From: Ignavibacteria bacterium
Lineage (GTDB): Bacteria > Bacteroidota > Ignavibacteria > Kapaibacteriales > UBA4661
Reading direction: 5' to 3'
DNA: 45,715 nucleotides
Assembly (NCBI GenBank): GCA_014654705.1
Contig: JACVZY010000050.1
Coordinates: 1-45,715, forward strand
The position numbers and the translations under genes were made by a program. Below are positions 9,100-18,213 of this stretch, in pieces (position 1 is the stretch's first letter; each line of letters starts with the position of its first letter). Below the pieces are notes generated by a model, which did no database searches, had not been told where the DNA came from, and saw only the letters and a program-made list of their open reading frames with translations.

Positions 9100-10137
9100 T
9101 TACATCGCCATTGCGTGTTCTGCGTATTCTGTGAATTCTGCTGAAGATTCTTCAGCGTCTTGGCGTTCCGAAAGCTGCGCATGATAGAGCCAAAGTCGCT
9201 CTTCTACCTGTGCAAAACTATCATAACGCATGATATCGCGGCGGACAGATGAAGCATCGTAAAGACCCTTCAAATAGCCACTGTAAAACTTTCTAAATTC
9301 CCGCACTGCCAGTCCCTCGCCTTTGAACGCCACCGAATGACGTAAATGCTGCAAGCAGAGATCAATGCGCTCTTGCAGACTAGATGGAGCTTCAAGTTCG
9401 CCAGTACGAAGATAGGTTTTTGCTTGGCGAAAAATAAATGGATTGGTAATGGCTGCTCTGCCAATCATTACCGCATCACAACCCGTCTCATTAAAGGCAC
9501 GCTGGCAATCTTCAGGCGTATTCACGTCGCCATTCAGGATAATGGGGATGTTCACGGCGTTTTTCACTTTTTCCACCCACGTCCAGTCGGCTGCACCCTC
9601 ATGCCCCATATCGCGTGTACGGCAGTGAATCGCCAGCGCTGCAATTCCTGCTTCTTGCTCCAACCGCTTTGCCAAATCAACAATGATAATGGAGTTTTTG
9701 TCCCATCCAAGCCGTGTTTTGACTGTTACCGGCAGTTCAACGGTATCAACAAGGGTTTTTGCCATTGTGACCATCGTATCGGGTTCTTTGAGCAATGCCG
9801 CACCCGCGCTACGAACGACCACGTTTTTTACCCAGCAACCGCAATTGATGTCAATAAAATCGGGTCCCGATGCCTCTGCAATAAGCGCGGCTTCTTTCAT
9901 CACGTCCAAATTTCCGCCAAAAATCTGGATGGCAACCGGGTGCTCGTCCTCGTGAAGGGTGAGCTTTTTAACGGAACGCCCTGCATCCCGTACCAATCCT
10001 TCGGAGGAAATAAATTCAGTATAAACAATATCTGCACCCAAGGCACGGCAGAGTACGCGAAACGGTAAATCGCTCACATCTTCCATTGGCGCAAGCAGTA
10101 CGCCTTGTTCAACTTCAACAGTTCCTATTTTCATCAT
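9100..10137 (-). CDS. dus: tRNA-dihydrouridine synthase (DusB-like)
   Basis: A 345-aa FMN enzyme reducing uridines to dihydrouridine in tRNA. Family motifs are APMEDVSDLPFR (15-26), the active-site segment INCGCWVKNVV with Cys101, GAALL, the TIM-barrel segment ILNGDVNTPED and the FMN phosphate site MIGRAAITNPFIF. The residue after the catalytic Cys is Trp102 where most Dus enzymes have Pro. Start is either of two tandem ATGs (10137 or 10134). It is divergent from queC across 170 nt and could head an operon with tilS (137-nt gap). Confidence 0.93.
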   Translation of the reverse strand: MMKIGTVEVEQGVLLAPMEDVSDLPFRVLCRALGADIVYTEFISSEGLVRDAGRSVKKLTLHEDEHPVAIQIFGGNLDVMKEAALIAEASGPDFIDINCGCWVKNVVVRSAGAALLKEPDTMVTMAKTLVDTVELPVTVKTRLGWDKNSIIIVDLAKRLEQEAGIAALAIHCRTRDMGHEGAADWTWVEKVKNAVNIPIILNGDVNTPEDCQRAFNETGCDAVMIGRAAITNPFIFRQAKTYLRTGELEAPSSLQERIDLCLQHLRHSVAFKGEGLAVREFRKFYSGYLKGLYDASSVRRDIMRYDSFAQVEERLWLYHAQLSERQDAEESSAEFTEYAEHAMAM

Positions 10138-10307
10138 TTTTCGGTAAATTGTCAGGGTAGAACGCAGTTATATTCAGGGTACGCTCAGAGAAAGTAAGCA
10201 TTCAAACGGCGTTGTGGCAATTTTCTTTGCCTTTTTAGACTGAAAAACCTACGTTTCTTGCTAAAACTATCAAACACCAAAGATACAAAAACTTCCCGTC
10301 TTGACGA

Positions 10308-11021
10308 ATGAATAAATCCAATACCAAACCTGAAATAAAGCCTCTCGCTGTTGTTCTCCTGAGCGGCGGCATGGATTCTGCCGTGTGCGCTGCCATTGCT
10401 CATGCGGCAGGCTATGAAATTGCGGCGCTGCATCTGAACTATGGACAGCGCACACAAGAGCGCGAACTTCGGTCATTTCACACAATTGCAGATTTCTACG
10501 GAGTAGAAAAACGCCTCGCGGTGGATGTAACCCACTTTGCGGCAATAGGCGGTAGCAGCCTCACCGACACAACCATCGAAGTTTCGAGTGCGGATTTGGC
10601 AACAACCGCCATCCCGACCAGCTATGTTCCCTTCCGCAACGCAAATATTCTGGCGATTGCGGTGAGTTGGGCGGAAGTGCTGAGCGCAAAGGCACTTTAT
10701 ATCGGCGCTGTGGAGGAAGATGGGAGCGGCTATCCTGATTGCAGGCGTGAATTTTACGAGGCATTCCAAAACGTCATTGATGCCGGCACAAAGCCTGAAA
10801 CGCGCATTACGATTCACACGCCCGTCATCACATTTTCCAAAAAAGATATTGTCTTGAAAGGCGCTGAAGTAGGTGCTCCGCTCCATCTGACGTGGAGCTG
10901 CTACAAGCGCAACGACGTGGCTTGCGGGGAGTGCGATTCGTGCGCCTTGCGCTTACGTGGCTTTCAGCTTGCCGGATTGGATGATCCGATTGAGTATGCG
11001 GTGAAGCCTGATTATCAGTGA
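10308..11021 (+). CDS. queC: 7-cyano-7-deazaguanine (preQ0) synthase QueC
   Basis: A 237-aa ATP-dependent enzyme converting 7-carboxy-7-deazaguanine and ammonia to preQ0, the step before QueF in queuosine synthesis. The PP-loop SGGMDS is at 19-24. The structural zinc site is Cys198, Cys206, Cys209 and Cys212 ([15 protein letters not shown]). The gene stands alone between the divergent dus gene and the convergent efflux operon, and no other queuosine gene is in the window. I looked for a preQ1 riboswitch in the 170-nt upstream gap and saw none. Confidence 0.95.
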   Translation: MNKSNTKPEIKPLAVVLLSGGMDSAVCAAIAHAAGYEIAALHLNYGQRTQERELRSFHTIADFYGVEKRLAVDVTHFAAIGGSSLTDTTIEVSSADLATTAIPTSYVPFRNANILAIAVSWAEVLSAKALYIGAVEEDGSGYPDCRREFYEAFQNVIDAGTKPETRITIHTPVITFSKKDIVLKGAEVGAPLHLTWSCYKRNDVACGECDSCALRLRGFQLAGLDDPIEYAVKPDYQ

Positions 11022-11085
11022 GAAGACTACCCCAATAAGCCCCAAAAATGCTCCACCACTCGTTTTTTTTTGTGGCATTGCGCCT

Positions 11086-12366
11086 TCAATGCTGGTGTCC
11101 GCCACCCGCGCCGCCGCGTAACTGCCGCTCCGAATCCAGCAAAAATCCGCCGCTTGCCACGACTTTTTCTCCCTCAGATAGCCCCGACAAAATCTGCACT
11201 TTGCCGTCAAACTTTGCTCCCAGAGTTACGTGCCGCGCCTCAAATTTGTTCGTTTCGCCACGCACCTGTACCCAAACGATGGATTGCTTGCCCGTTACCA
11301 GCACCGCATCATTGGGCACAGTTAAGCCTGTGCCTCCATTGAGCGTGAATACTGTTTCGGTGTACATTGCCGGACGCAGCCTCCCATGAGGATTCTGCGT
11401 TTCAATACGAACTTTCACCGTGCGTGATTCTGCATTCACAACGGGGTAAATAAACGCTACGCGCCCTTTGAAGGTTTCGTTAGGATACGTCTGTATTCTG
11501 AGAGCAACCGATTGACCAATCTTCACCGCCGCCACGTCGGTTTCATATAGTTCCGCCAAATTCCAGAGCGTGGATAGATCGGCAATTTCAAAAAGCGGTG
11601 CGCCAATGTTCACATACGTTCCCTCTACGACTTTTTTCTCTATTACCGTACCGCCAGATGGCGCATACATGGTGGTTGTTATCGGTGTCTCTCGCGTTTG
11701 TTCAAGCGTTTGCACCTGTTCACTTGTCATGCCCAAAATCATGAGGCGCTGTCTTGACTGTTCGACAATCTTCGACCCCGCACCACTGCTCAAACTTGCC
11801 AATTGCTGATTCTTTACGGCAAGGATAAATTCCGTTTGTGCTTGCATAAGTTCGGGGCTGTACAAATCAAAAAGACGCTGCCCTTTGCGAACGGTCGTTC
11901 CCGACTGGTTCACATACAGTTTTTCAATCCGTCCTGCCACGCGGGCAGTGATACTACGGCGGTTCTGCTCTGCGAAATCCAGCGTTCCAATGGCAGTAAT
12001 GGTACGGTGAATTGGTTCACTTTGCACTATTGCTGTTTGTACGTCCGCCAATACGCGACTTTGACCCGTAACGACAAGCTCGCCCATCGTATGTTCTGCG
12101 TGAGGATTTTCCTCTGAAGAGTGTCCTTCGTGTGAATCGTCAGCATATTCTTTTGCTTCGGGGCTGTTTTCCAACACCAAATCCATCTGACAAATCGGAC
12201 AGATACCTTCTTTGTCGGAGATAACATTTGGATGCATTGGGCAGATATATTTGACGGGCTTTGCAGCTAGTGTAGCGGTGGAATCGTTGTGTCCCGTGTG
12301 CTGTGCAGTTTTTTGTGAACACGCAGCAAAGCTCAGGAATAGAATGGCAATGATGAGGTGTCTCAT
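11086..12366 (-). CDS. cusB: CusB-type efflux adaptor lipoprotein with heavy-metal-binding domain
   Basis: The 426-aa periplasmic adaptor (membrane fusion protein) of the RND pump, joining CusA to CusC. A lipoprotein signal ends at Cys16 (LSFAAC). Residues 39-64 form a heavy-metal-binding domain with the pairs CPMHP (42-46) and CPICQM (56-61). The usual CPxCGM has become CPICQM. After a His-rich linker come the HlyD barrel, an alpha-helical hairpin (about 150-215) and beta-barrel segments such as GTYVNIGAPLFEIADL. It is the last gene of the cus set and ends with a His-containing tail (GGGHQH) that might bind metal. A palindromic element separates it from cusC. Confidence 0.92.
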   Translation of the reverse strand: MRHLIIAILFLSFAACSQKTAQHTGHNDSTATLAAKPVKYICPMHPNVISDKEGICPICQMDLVLENSPEAKEYADDSHEGHSSEENPHAEHTMGELVVTGQSRVLADVQTAIVQSEPIHRTITAIGTLDFAEQNRRSITARVAGRIEKLYVNQSGTTVRKGQRLFDLYSPELMQAQTEFILAVKNQQLASLSSGAGSKIVEQSRQRLMILGMTSEQVQTLEQTRETPITTTMYAPSGGTVIEKKVVEGTYVNIGAPLFEIADLSTLWNLAELYETDVAAVKIGQSVALRIQTYPNETFKGRVAFIYPVVNAESRTVKVRIETQNPHGRLRPAMYTETVFTLNGGTGLTVPNDAVLVTGKQSIVWVQVRGETNKFEARHVTLGAKFDGKVQILSGLSEGEKVVASGGFLLDSERQLRGGAGGGHQH

Positions 12367-12380
12367 AGTTGTAAAGATTT

Positions 12381-12440
12381 GGAGTGCGGAATATTAATTC
12401 CGCAATTGTTGAAAAAGACGGAATTATAATTCCGCACTCC
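12381..12440. repeat. Island palindrome element, copy 1 (cusC/cusB gap)
   Basis: The left arm GGAGTGCGGAAT-ATTA-ATTCCGC and the right arm ACGGAAT-TAT-AATTCCGCACTCC flank a 14-nt A-rich centre. Each arm is a small palindrome and the whole element is a larger one. It lies 11 nt after the cusC stop and 15 nt before the cusB start. Confidence 0.9.
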
Positions 12441-12450
12441 GGTTGAAAAA

Positions 12451-13809
12451 TTATCGTAGGGGTTCGCCAAGAAGAAGTTCAAGCTGCGCCAGTGCAAGGT
12501 GATATTGCTCGCGCGCCATAAGCACATCATCGCGCTTCATCAGCAGCATCCGCTCAGTGTCCAAAAGCTCGCTAATACTCGTTTGCCCAGATTGCAAACC
12601 CGCAAGCTGCGCGTCGAAGGTGCGTTCGTAGAGCGGAATGACGGTGCTTTCAAGGATTTCTGCGGTTTGCGCAGCAGTTTGCATTTTTTGAAGCTGTTCT
12701 TCCATTTGCGCGGACAGCATGAGGGTCATGTTCTCGCGCTCCAACGTCTGTGCTTGCGTTATAGCGGCGAGTTCTTGCGCTTTAGCGGTGTACTTGGCAG
12801 ACGACCACGGCGCGAAGGGCAGCGTGATTTGCGCCATGAGGCTATACATAAAATCCGGTGAGGCATTTGGCGCACGAACGATATATGCAAATGGTGATTC
12901 CAGCGCACCTGTGAAGAGTGTTGAGTTTGCTGTAAGCGTCATGCCTTGAGGCATTCGCATAATCATTCCTTGCAGCATTACGTCCGGTATTGCTTCTTTT
13001 TCGACGGAAACGCGCTCCGCTTCAGTCATGGCAATCATGCTATTCATGCGCCTGAGCGTTGGGTTCGAGACTGCAAGTGCTTGAAGGCGTTCCCGTGCCT
13101 GTGTTTCCGTAAAACGGCGTTCTGCAAGGACGGGGGTAATTTCAAAAGAATTTGTGTTTGTGCGTCCTACAAGCGCAGCGAGCATGGAAAGTGCTGTTTT
13201 GCGTTCATTGCCAAGCGTGGTTTGTTTCAGGAGCGCGAGGGATTTTTCCGCTTGCAGACGCAGCACTTCGGCGTAGGAAAAGCGTCCCGCCTGCACCTGT
13301 GAGGAAGCCACTTCAATCGAACGCTCCAAAACGGTCGCGGTGCTGGCGTAAATCTCGCGCTGCCGGTCAATGCGCCACAGCATCGTGTACGCAGTCGTGA
13401 TATCCGAGCGGAGTTTTGCGGCAAATTCTTTTGTGCGCTCTTGTTCGTTTTTTACTCGCGACCGCTCCATATCTTGCATTGCATCAAGTTTTCCGCCCAA
13501 CATAAACATTTGTGAGGCGTAAAAATTGTTCGATAGTGCGCCGTTCACAATGTTGAAATTACCGACTTGTACTTGTTCTACCGACACTCCCGCTTGCGGC
13601 GGCGGCAATGCACCTGCGGCTTGAGTACGATGCTCGGCAGCTTGGACGGTGAAAGCATAAGCGCGAAGCTGCGGGTTGTTTCGCATTGCTTCCGAGATCA
13701 AGGAATCAAGTGGCTGTGCTACTATTGGTCTGATTACAAATAGAGAGCAGCAGAGCGCGAGTATGAGAGCAAAAAAGGTTCGCATATTTATGGTATTGTT
13801 AATTCTCAA
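12451..13809 (-). CDS. cusC: TolC/CusC-type outer-membrane efflux protein
   Basis: A 452-aa outer-membrane channel component of the metal efflux pump. A Sec signal peptide precedes mature AQPLDSLISEAM (cleavage near residue 31). The body is long amphipathic helices with the duplicated outer-membrane-efflux-protein pattern typical of TolC, including ADKDM-like alpha-barrel segments and QTSISELLDTERMLL near the C-terminus. A second ATG at residue 9 (13785) gives a more conventional signal peptide. cusA ends 33 nt upstream, with no palindrome element in that short gap. Confidence 0.88.
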   Translation of the reverse strand: MRINNTINMRTFFALILALCCSLFVIRPIVAQPLDSLISEAMRNNPQLRAYAFTVQAAEHRTQAAGALPPPQAGVSVEQVQVGNFNIVNGALSNNFYASQMFMLGGKLDAMQDMERSRVKNEQERTKEFAAKLRSDITTAYTMLWRIDRQREIYASTATVLERSIEVASSQVQAGRFSYAEVLRLQAEKSLALLKQTTLGNERKTALSMLAALVGRTNTNSFEITPVLAERRFTETQARERLQALAVSNPTLRRMNSMIAMTEAERVSVEKEAIPDVMLQGMIMRMPQGMTLTANSTLFTGALESPFAYIVRAPNASPDFMYSLMAQITLPFAPWSSAKYTAKAQELAAITQAQTLERENMTLMLSAQMEEQLQKMQTAAQTAEILESTVIPLYERTFDAQLAGLQSGQTSISELLDTERMLLMKRDDVLMAREQYHLALAQLELLLGEPLR

Positions 13810-13841
13810 AAATTCAACAATTCAAGTCATTCCAGACTTGG

Positions 13842-16800
13842 CTAATGGCTCATCCAGCCCGCCATCTTTGAGACTTCCAGCGTTCCCTTTTTCCAGGCGC
13901 GTTCTTTCATTATCACAAAGAGCACGGGCGTAACGACCAACACGTGAACAGCAGACGTAAGCAGTCCGCCAATCATCGGCGCGGTGAGCGGTTTCATCAC
14001 GTCCGCGCCTGTGCCTGTTGCCCACATGACGGGAACAAGTCCAATCATTGCCGTTAGCACAGTCATCAACTTCGGGCGCAGACGCAATACGGAGCCTTCC
14101 ACTGCTGCGTCGTAAATGTCTTGCAAGACAAGCGCACCACGCTCCCCACGCTGCACGGCAAGCAAGCGTTTATCCAATGCCTCGTGCAGATAGACCACCA
14201 TCACCACGCCTGTTTCCACCGCAACCCCGTAGAGTGCGATAAAGCCCACCCACACAGCAATCGAAAAATTATAGCCTAGCGCGTAAATCATGTACATTCC
14301 GCCAATAAGCGCGAACGGCACGGACAGCATCACTACGCCCGCTTCGACGTAATCTTTGAGCGTGAAGTAGAGCAAAACAAAAATGAGCAAAAACACAACG
14401 GGCATAATAATTTTAATAGTGCGGTCAGCGCGAATTTTATGTTCGTACTGTCCGCTCCATTCCACCGAATAACCCGCAGGAAGTTTTAATTTTTCCGAAA
14501 TTGCCCGTTGTGCGTCCTCAACAACGCCGCCCATGTCGCGCCCACGAGCGTTCATAAACACGACTGCCCTGAGCGAGCCGTGTTCGCTGTTTATCATGGA
14601 TGGTCCGCTCACCACGCGAATATCGGCGAGGTAGGAAAGCGGCACAAAGGTTTGTGATGAACTTTGTCCGCCTGAAAGCAGGGAAGAAGAGTTTACTGCA
14701 TCAGAACCCGCACCACTACTCACTTCCCGAACAGGAGTGGCGGAATTCATTCCGCCTGTACTTCCCATTCCACCGTCCGTACCATTGCTTGCACCCACGC
14801 TCATTCCACCGCCAGCACCGGCGTTCATACTCGAAGCACTTGCACCCCGCCCCGAAGAAGGAGTAGGAATCGGTACAATCAGTCGCTCCAACTCCTCAAT
14901 ACTTTCGCGGGAATCCCGTGCAAAGCGCATCCGCATTGGGAAGCGCATCCGCCCGTCCAGAATCACGCTTAAGTTTTGCCCACCGATGGCAGTTTCAATA
15001 ATGTCCTGCACATCGGCAATTTTCACGCCGTACCGCGCTGCGGCTTCGCGTTTAACGCTTATGTCCAAGTAATAGCCGTTTTGAGCGCGGTCGGCGACCA
15101 CATCTGCTGCGCCCGGCACGGTTTTCAATATTTCTTCGGCTTTGATCGCATACTCCTCCAATGTGTCCAGATTATCGCCATAAATTTTGAAGCCAATATC
15201 TGTGCGAACACCCGTAGAAAGCATATTGATACGGTTGATGATAGGCTGTGTCCAACCATTACGAACACCCGGTATTTGAAGTTTTTTATCCAGTTCGGCG
15301 ATAATGTCTTTTTTGCGAAGACCAGCCCGCCACTCTTCTTTGGGTTTGAGCAGAATGATTGTCTCAATCATACTCACCGGCGCATTATCCGTCGCAGTTT
15401 CGGCGCGTCCTGCCTTGCCCAGAACATGAGCAACTTCGGGGATGGTTTTGATAATGCGATCTTGCTCTTGCAAAATGCGGTTTACCTCTGGCGTGGAGGC
15501 GTTTGGCAGCGTGACGGGCATATACAAGATTGAACCTTCGTCGAGTGGTGGCATAAACTCCGAACCCGTGTTCATTATCATCGGAATCGTTGATACAAGC
15601 GCAATGATATTGATTGCCATTGTGGTTTTGCGCCATTTCAGCACCCAATGGATAATCGGTTCGTAGAGGCGTTTGAAAAAACGTGTGATAAGATTGGAAT
15701 CTTCAGGTTTAAAGTTGCCACGCATAAGCATGGTCATCAGCACGGGAATGAGCGTTATCACCACGATTGCCGATGAAAAAAGTGCGAAGGTTTTGGTGAA
15801 CGCAAGCGGCTTGAAGAGTTTGCCTTCTTGTCCGGTGAGCAAAAAGACGGGCAAAAACGACACAAGGATGATGAGGTCGCTGAAAAATATTGCCCGCCCG
15901 ACCTGTTTGGCAGAATCAATCGAAATGCGCTTGTACTCATCGGGCGTAAGATGTCCTTTTTGCTCAATGGCATGGGCGATATTGCGGTACGAATTTTCCA
16001 CGAGAACGATGGAAGAATCCACAATCACACCGACAGCAAGGATAATCCCGCCCAAACTCATAATGTTTGAAGTGATTCCAAAAATGTACATTAGGATAAA
16101 CGACATCAAGACAGCAATCGGCAGTTCGATGATAATGCGAAGGATACTCCGCCAATGCAAAAGGAAGATTCCCACGATAATCGCAACAACGATAGCAGCT
16201 TCAATCAAGGCGCGTTCCAATGTACCGACCGCCGCTTCAATCAACGTCGAGCGGTCGTAGGAAGCAGAAATCTCCACGCCCTCGGGCAGTCCGGGCGTGA
16301 TGTCTTTGATTTTTTGCTTCACTCGCTCAATCACAGCACGGGCGTTTTCGCCGCTTCGCATGACGATGATTCCGCCAACAGCCTCGCCCTTGCCGTCTCT
16401 ATCCATCGTGCCGCGCCGAATATCGCCCCCAAGCTGTACGGAGGCGATATGCTTCATCATGATCGGAACACCATTGGAAGCGGTGCGGATGACGGTGTTC
16501 TCAATATCTTGCTTGGAGGTGATGTAGCCCTGCCCGCGCACGAAATACTCTGCGTCGCTGATTTCAAGGAGCTTGCCGCCTACTTCGTTATTACTACGTT
16601 GGAGCGAACTCACAACTTCCGATACACTGAGATTGTATGAGCGAAGTTTCATGGGATCAATATCCACCTGATATTGCCGTACAAAGCCGCCAATACTCGC
16701 CACTTCTGCAACCCCCTCCACTGCCGCGAGCTTATAGCGCACATACCAATCCTGCACGGCGCGGAGCGTCCCCGCATCATAGCGATGGCTTGCATCCTTG

Positions 16801-17237
16801 CTTTCGAGCGTGTACCAGAAGACGTGTCCAACGCCTGTGCCGTCGGGTCCGAGCGTTGGCGTAACGCCGGCGGGAAGTTTTGCTTGAATCACGTTCAAGC
16901 GCTCCAATACGCGGTTGCGAGAAAAGTACAAATCCGTATTGTCCTCAAAAATGATGAAGACAAACGACATCCCGAACATCGAAGAAGCGCGTACTGCCTT
17001 GACCTGTGGCAATCCTTGAAGATTGGACACAATCGGGTAGGTTACTTGATTCTCGACCACTTCGGGCGAGCGTCCCATCCATTCGGTAAAGACAATAACT
17101 TGATTTTCCGATAAGTCGGGAATGGCATCCACCGGCAAACGCGCCACGGCAACCACGCCGAAGCCGATAATGATGAGATATGCCAACAGCACGAGAAAGC
17201 GATTCTTCGCGCTCCATTCGATGATATTTTCAATCAT
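13842..17237 (-). CDS. cusA: CusA/CzcA-type heavy-metal RND efflux transporter with Gly/Ser/Met insertion
   Basis: A 1131-aa inner-membrane proton/metal antiporter. The transmembrane-4 motif reads LAVGVIVDSSIVLVEN (about 399-414). The first Asp of divalent CzcA pumps is replaced by Ala, as in CusA, which favours monovalent Cu(I)/Ag(I) (inference from family). Twelve membrane segments and the large periplasmic loops are present. The protein is about 80 residues longer than usual because of a low-complexity insert at roughly 790-865. This insert is rich in Gly, Ser and Met (GGMSVG, GGMGSTGGMNS) and lies between PIPTPSS and VPLSYLADI, within the second periplasmic loop. Part of the insert is encoded by an arm of the island palindrome (14734-14756). 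Confidence 0.95.
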   Translation of the reverse strand: MIENIIEWSAKNRFLVLLAYLIIIGFGVVAVARLPVDAIPDLSENQVIVFTEWMGRSPEVVENQVTYPIVSNLQGLPQVKAVRASSMFGMSFVFIIFEDNTDLYFSRNRVLERLNVIQAKLPAGVTPTLGPDGTGVGHVFWYTLESKDASHRYDAGTLRAVQDWYVRYKLAAVEGVAEVASIGGFVRQYQVDIDPMKLRSYNLSVSEVVSSLQRSNNEVGGKLLEISDAEYFVRGQGYITSKQDIENTVIRTASNGVPIMMKHIASVQLGGDIRRGTMDRDGKGEAVGGIIVMRSGENARAVIERVKQKIKDITPGLPEGVEISASYDRSTLIEAAVGTLERALIEAAIVVAIIVGIFLLHWRSILRIIIELPIAVLMSFILMYIFGITSNIMSLGGIILAVGVIVDSSIVLVENSYRNIAHAIEQKGHLTPDEYKRISIDSAKQVGRAIFFSDLIILVSFLPVFLLTGQEGKLFKPLAFTKTFALFSSAIVVITLIPVLMTMLMRGNFKPEDSNLITRFFKRLYEPIIHWVLKWRKTTMAINIIALVSTIPMIMNTGSEFMPPLDEGSILYMPVTLPNASTPEVNRILQEQDRIIKTIPEVAHVLGKAGRAETATDNAPVSMIETIILLKPKEEWRAGLRKKDIIAELDKKLQIPGVRNGWTQPIINRINMLSTGVRTDIGFKIYGDNLDTLEEYAIKAEEILKTVPGAADVVADRAQNGYYLDISVKREAAARYGVKIADVQDIIETAIGGQNLSVILDGRMRFPMRMRFARDSRESIEELERLIVPIPTPSSGRGASASSMNAGAGGGMSVGASNGTDGGMGSTGGMNSATPVREVSSGAGSDAVNSSSLLSGGQSSSQTFVPLSYLADIRVVSGPSMINSEHGSLRAVVFMNARGRDMGGVVEDAQRAISEKLKLPAGYSVEWSGQYEHKIRADRTIKIIMPVVFLLIFVLLYFTLKDYVEAGVVMLSVPFALIGGMYMIYALGYNFSIAVWVGFIALYGVAVETGVVMVVYLHEALDKRLLAVQRGERGALVLQDIYDAAVEGSVLRLRPKLMTVLTAMIGLVPVMWATGTGADVMKPLTAPMIGGLLTSAVHVLVVTPVLFVIMKERAWKKGTLEVSKMAGWMSH
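14734..14756. repeat. Island palindrome arm embedded in cusA
   Basis: The plus strand reads GGAGTGGCGGAATTCATTCC then GCC, matching one arm of the intercistronic element with a single extra G. On the coding strand it is in frame and encodes GGMNSATP within the Gly/Ser/Met-rich insert. Confidence 0.7.
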
Positions 17238-17256
17238 GATGTTTCGTTTGTTTATT

Positions 17257-17312
17257 GGAGTGCGGAATTTATTCCGCGATTATTGAAGAAGGCGGAATAT
17301 ATTCCGCACTCT
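17257..17312. repeat. Island palindrome element, copy 2 (PepSY/cusA gap)
   Basis: The arms are GGAGTGCGGAAT-TT-ATTCCGC and GCGGAAT-AT-ATTCCGCACTC with a 14-nt centre. It lies 6 nt after the PepSY-protein stop and 20 nt before the cusA start. Confidence 0.9.
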
Positions 17313-17317
17313 CGTCG

Positions 17318-18094
17318 TTATTTATTTGCTCTTCGCCGCAAAAGTGGTGTTGTCATGCCCCAGAGCAGAAATCCACTCAAGACCGTTATCACGCCAAATG
17401 CCGAGAAACCGCGCAAAATCCAGTTATGGAAATTGTCGCGCGTCTGGAAGTCCAGAATGTGGAACATCCACAGAAAATCCCATACCCGCCACTGAGCATT
17501 GCGCCGCGCTGTCACAATACCGCGTTCTGCCGAAACGTACAGATGCGTACCGCTTTCGTGGTCAAACGTGATGCGATATGCTGGGAGCGGCTTCTCGCGG
17601 TATTCCGACGAGGGCGTTACGGAATCAACCCGCTCCACACTGACTACTCGCGCTTCGGGTGCAAAATCTGCTTCGGCTACTGCCTGTGCATCCTTCGCAG
17701 TGAGCGGCGGGCGAAATTCTCCGCGTGTGGCGTGAACAAGTGCGAAGTGCGTTGTTGTGTGTTCTACATTACCATTACTATTACGTTGTTGCAGTTCGTA
17801 TTCGAGTTCATACATTGGTTCGCGCATCACCTCGCGCAAACTCACTGCTTTTACACGCCGCACAGTGGAAACATGTTGCTGCAATGCCGCAATCGCTGTA
17901 CTCACGGGAACGACGTGCAGCGTATCAAGGGCAAAAGCAGGATGCTGATGCGCTACAAACGGATCGCCGTGAACATCATCAATGGAGTTCCACGCGAAAA
18001 AGAATCCGCTTATCGTCCAGAATAATAATTGAACACCGATGCTCAAACCCAAGTAGCGATGAGCCTTGCGAAACCAGATAATGCGAAATTTCAT
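17318..18094 (-). CDS. PepSY-domain membrane protein
   Basis: A 258-aa inner-membrane protein. It begins MKFRIIWFRKAHRYLGLSIG, with a first transmembrane helix at about residues 14-32 (LGLSIGVQLLFWTISGFFFAW). A periplasmic PepSY-like region follows with alternating strands and acidic residues (DAQAVAEADFAPEARVVSV). The C-terminus has a last helix, FGVITVLSGFLLWGMTTPLL. PepSY proteins of this type are common in copper and iron islands and are thought to act in redox or metal handling; the exact role is unknown. I chose ATG 18094. The frame extends to an ATG at 18166, but that N-terminus would be encoded by the palindrome element. Confidence 0.8.
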   Translation of the reverse strand: MKFRIIWFRKAHRYLGLSIGVQLLFWTISGFFFAWNSIDDVHGDPFVAHQHPAFALDTLHVVPVSTAIAALQQHVSTVRRVKAVSLREVMREPMYELEYELQQRNSNGNVEHTTTHFALVHATRGEFRPPLTAKDAQAVAEADFAPEARVVSVERVDSVTPSSEYREKPLPAYRITFDHESGTHLYVSAERGIVTARRNAQWRVWDFLWMFHILDFQTRDNFHNWILRGFSAFGVITVLSGFLLWGMTTPLLRRRANK

Positions 18095-18143
18095 CAATGA
18101 TACTTTCTGAAATAGTGTGTAGTTGAAGTGGTTTTGACGTGTT

Positions 18144-18208
18144 GAAGTGCGGAATTTATTCCGCAATAATCAATTTGTTGTAAAAGAGGAGAATACATTC
18201 CGCACTCC
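18144..18208. repeat. Island palindrome element, copy 3 (multicopper oxidase/PepSY gap)
   Basis: The left arm GAAGTGCGGAAT-TT-ATTCCGC is intact. The right arm is partly decayed (GGAGAAT-AC-ATTCCGCACTCC). It begins 6 nt after the multicopper oxidase stop. Confidence 0.85.
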
Positions 18209-18213
18209 AGTAT

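Noticed and set aside
10138-10307. preQ1 riboswitch upstream of queC
   Set aside because: No compact C-rich loop/A-rich tail hairpin typical of preQ1-I or -II is visible in the divergent gap.
14655-14870. Frameshift or assembly error in cusA
   Set aside because: The insert keeps the reading frame on both sides and has a coherent Gly/Ser/Met composition, so a true in-frame insertion is more likely.
18094-18166. Longer N-terminus (MRNKFR...) for the PepSY protein
   Set aside because: The extra residues are encoded by palindrome copy 3. The same MRN-F-R or ECGIYSA peptide appears in front of other genes wherever the element is translated.
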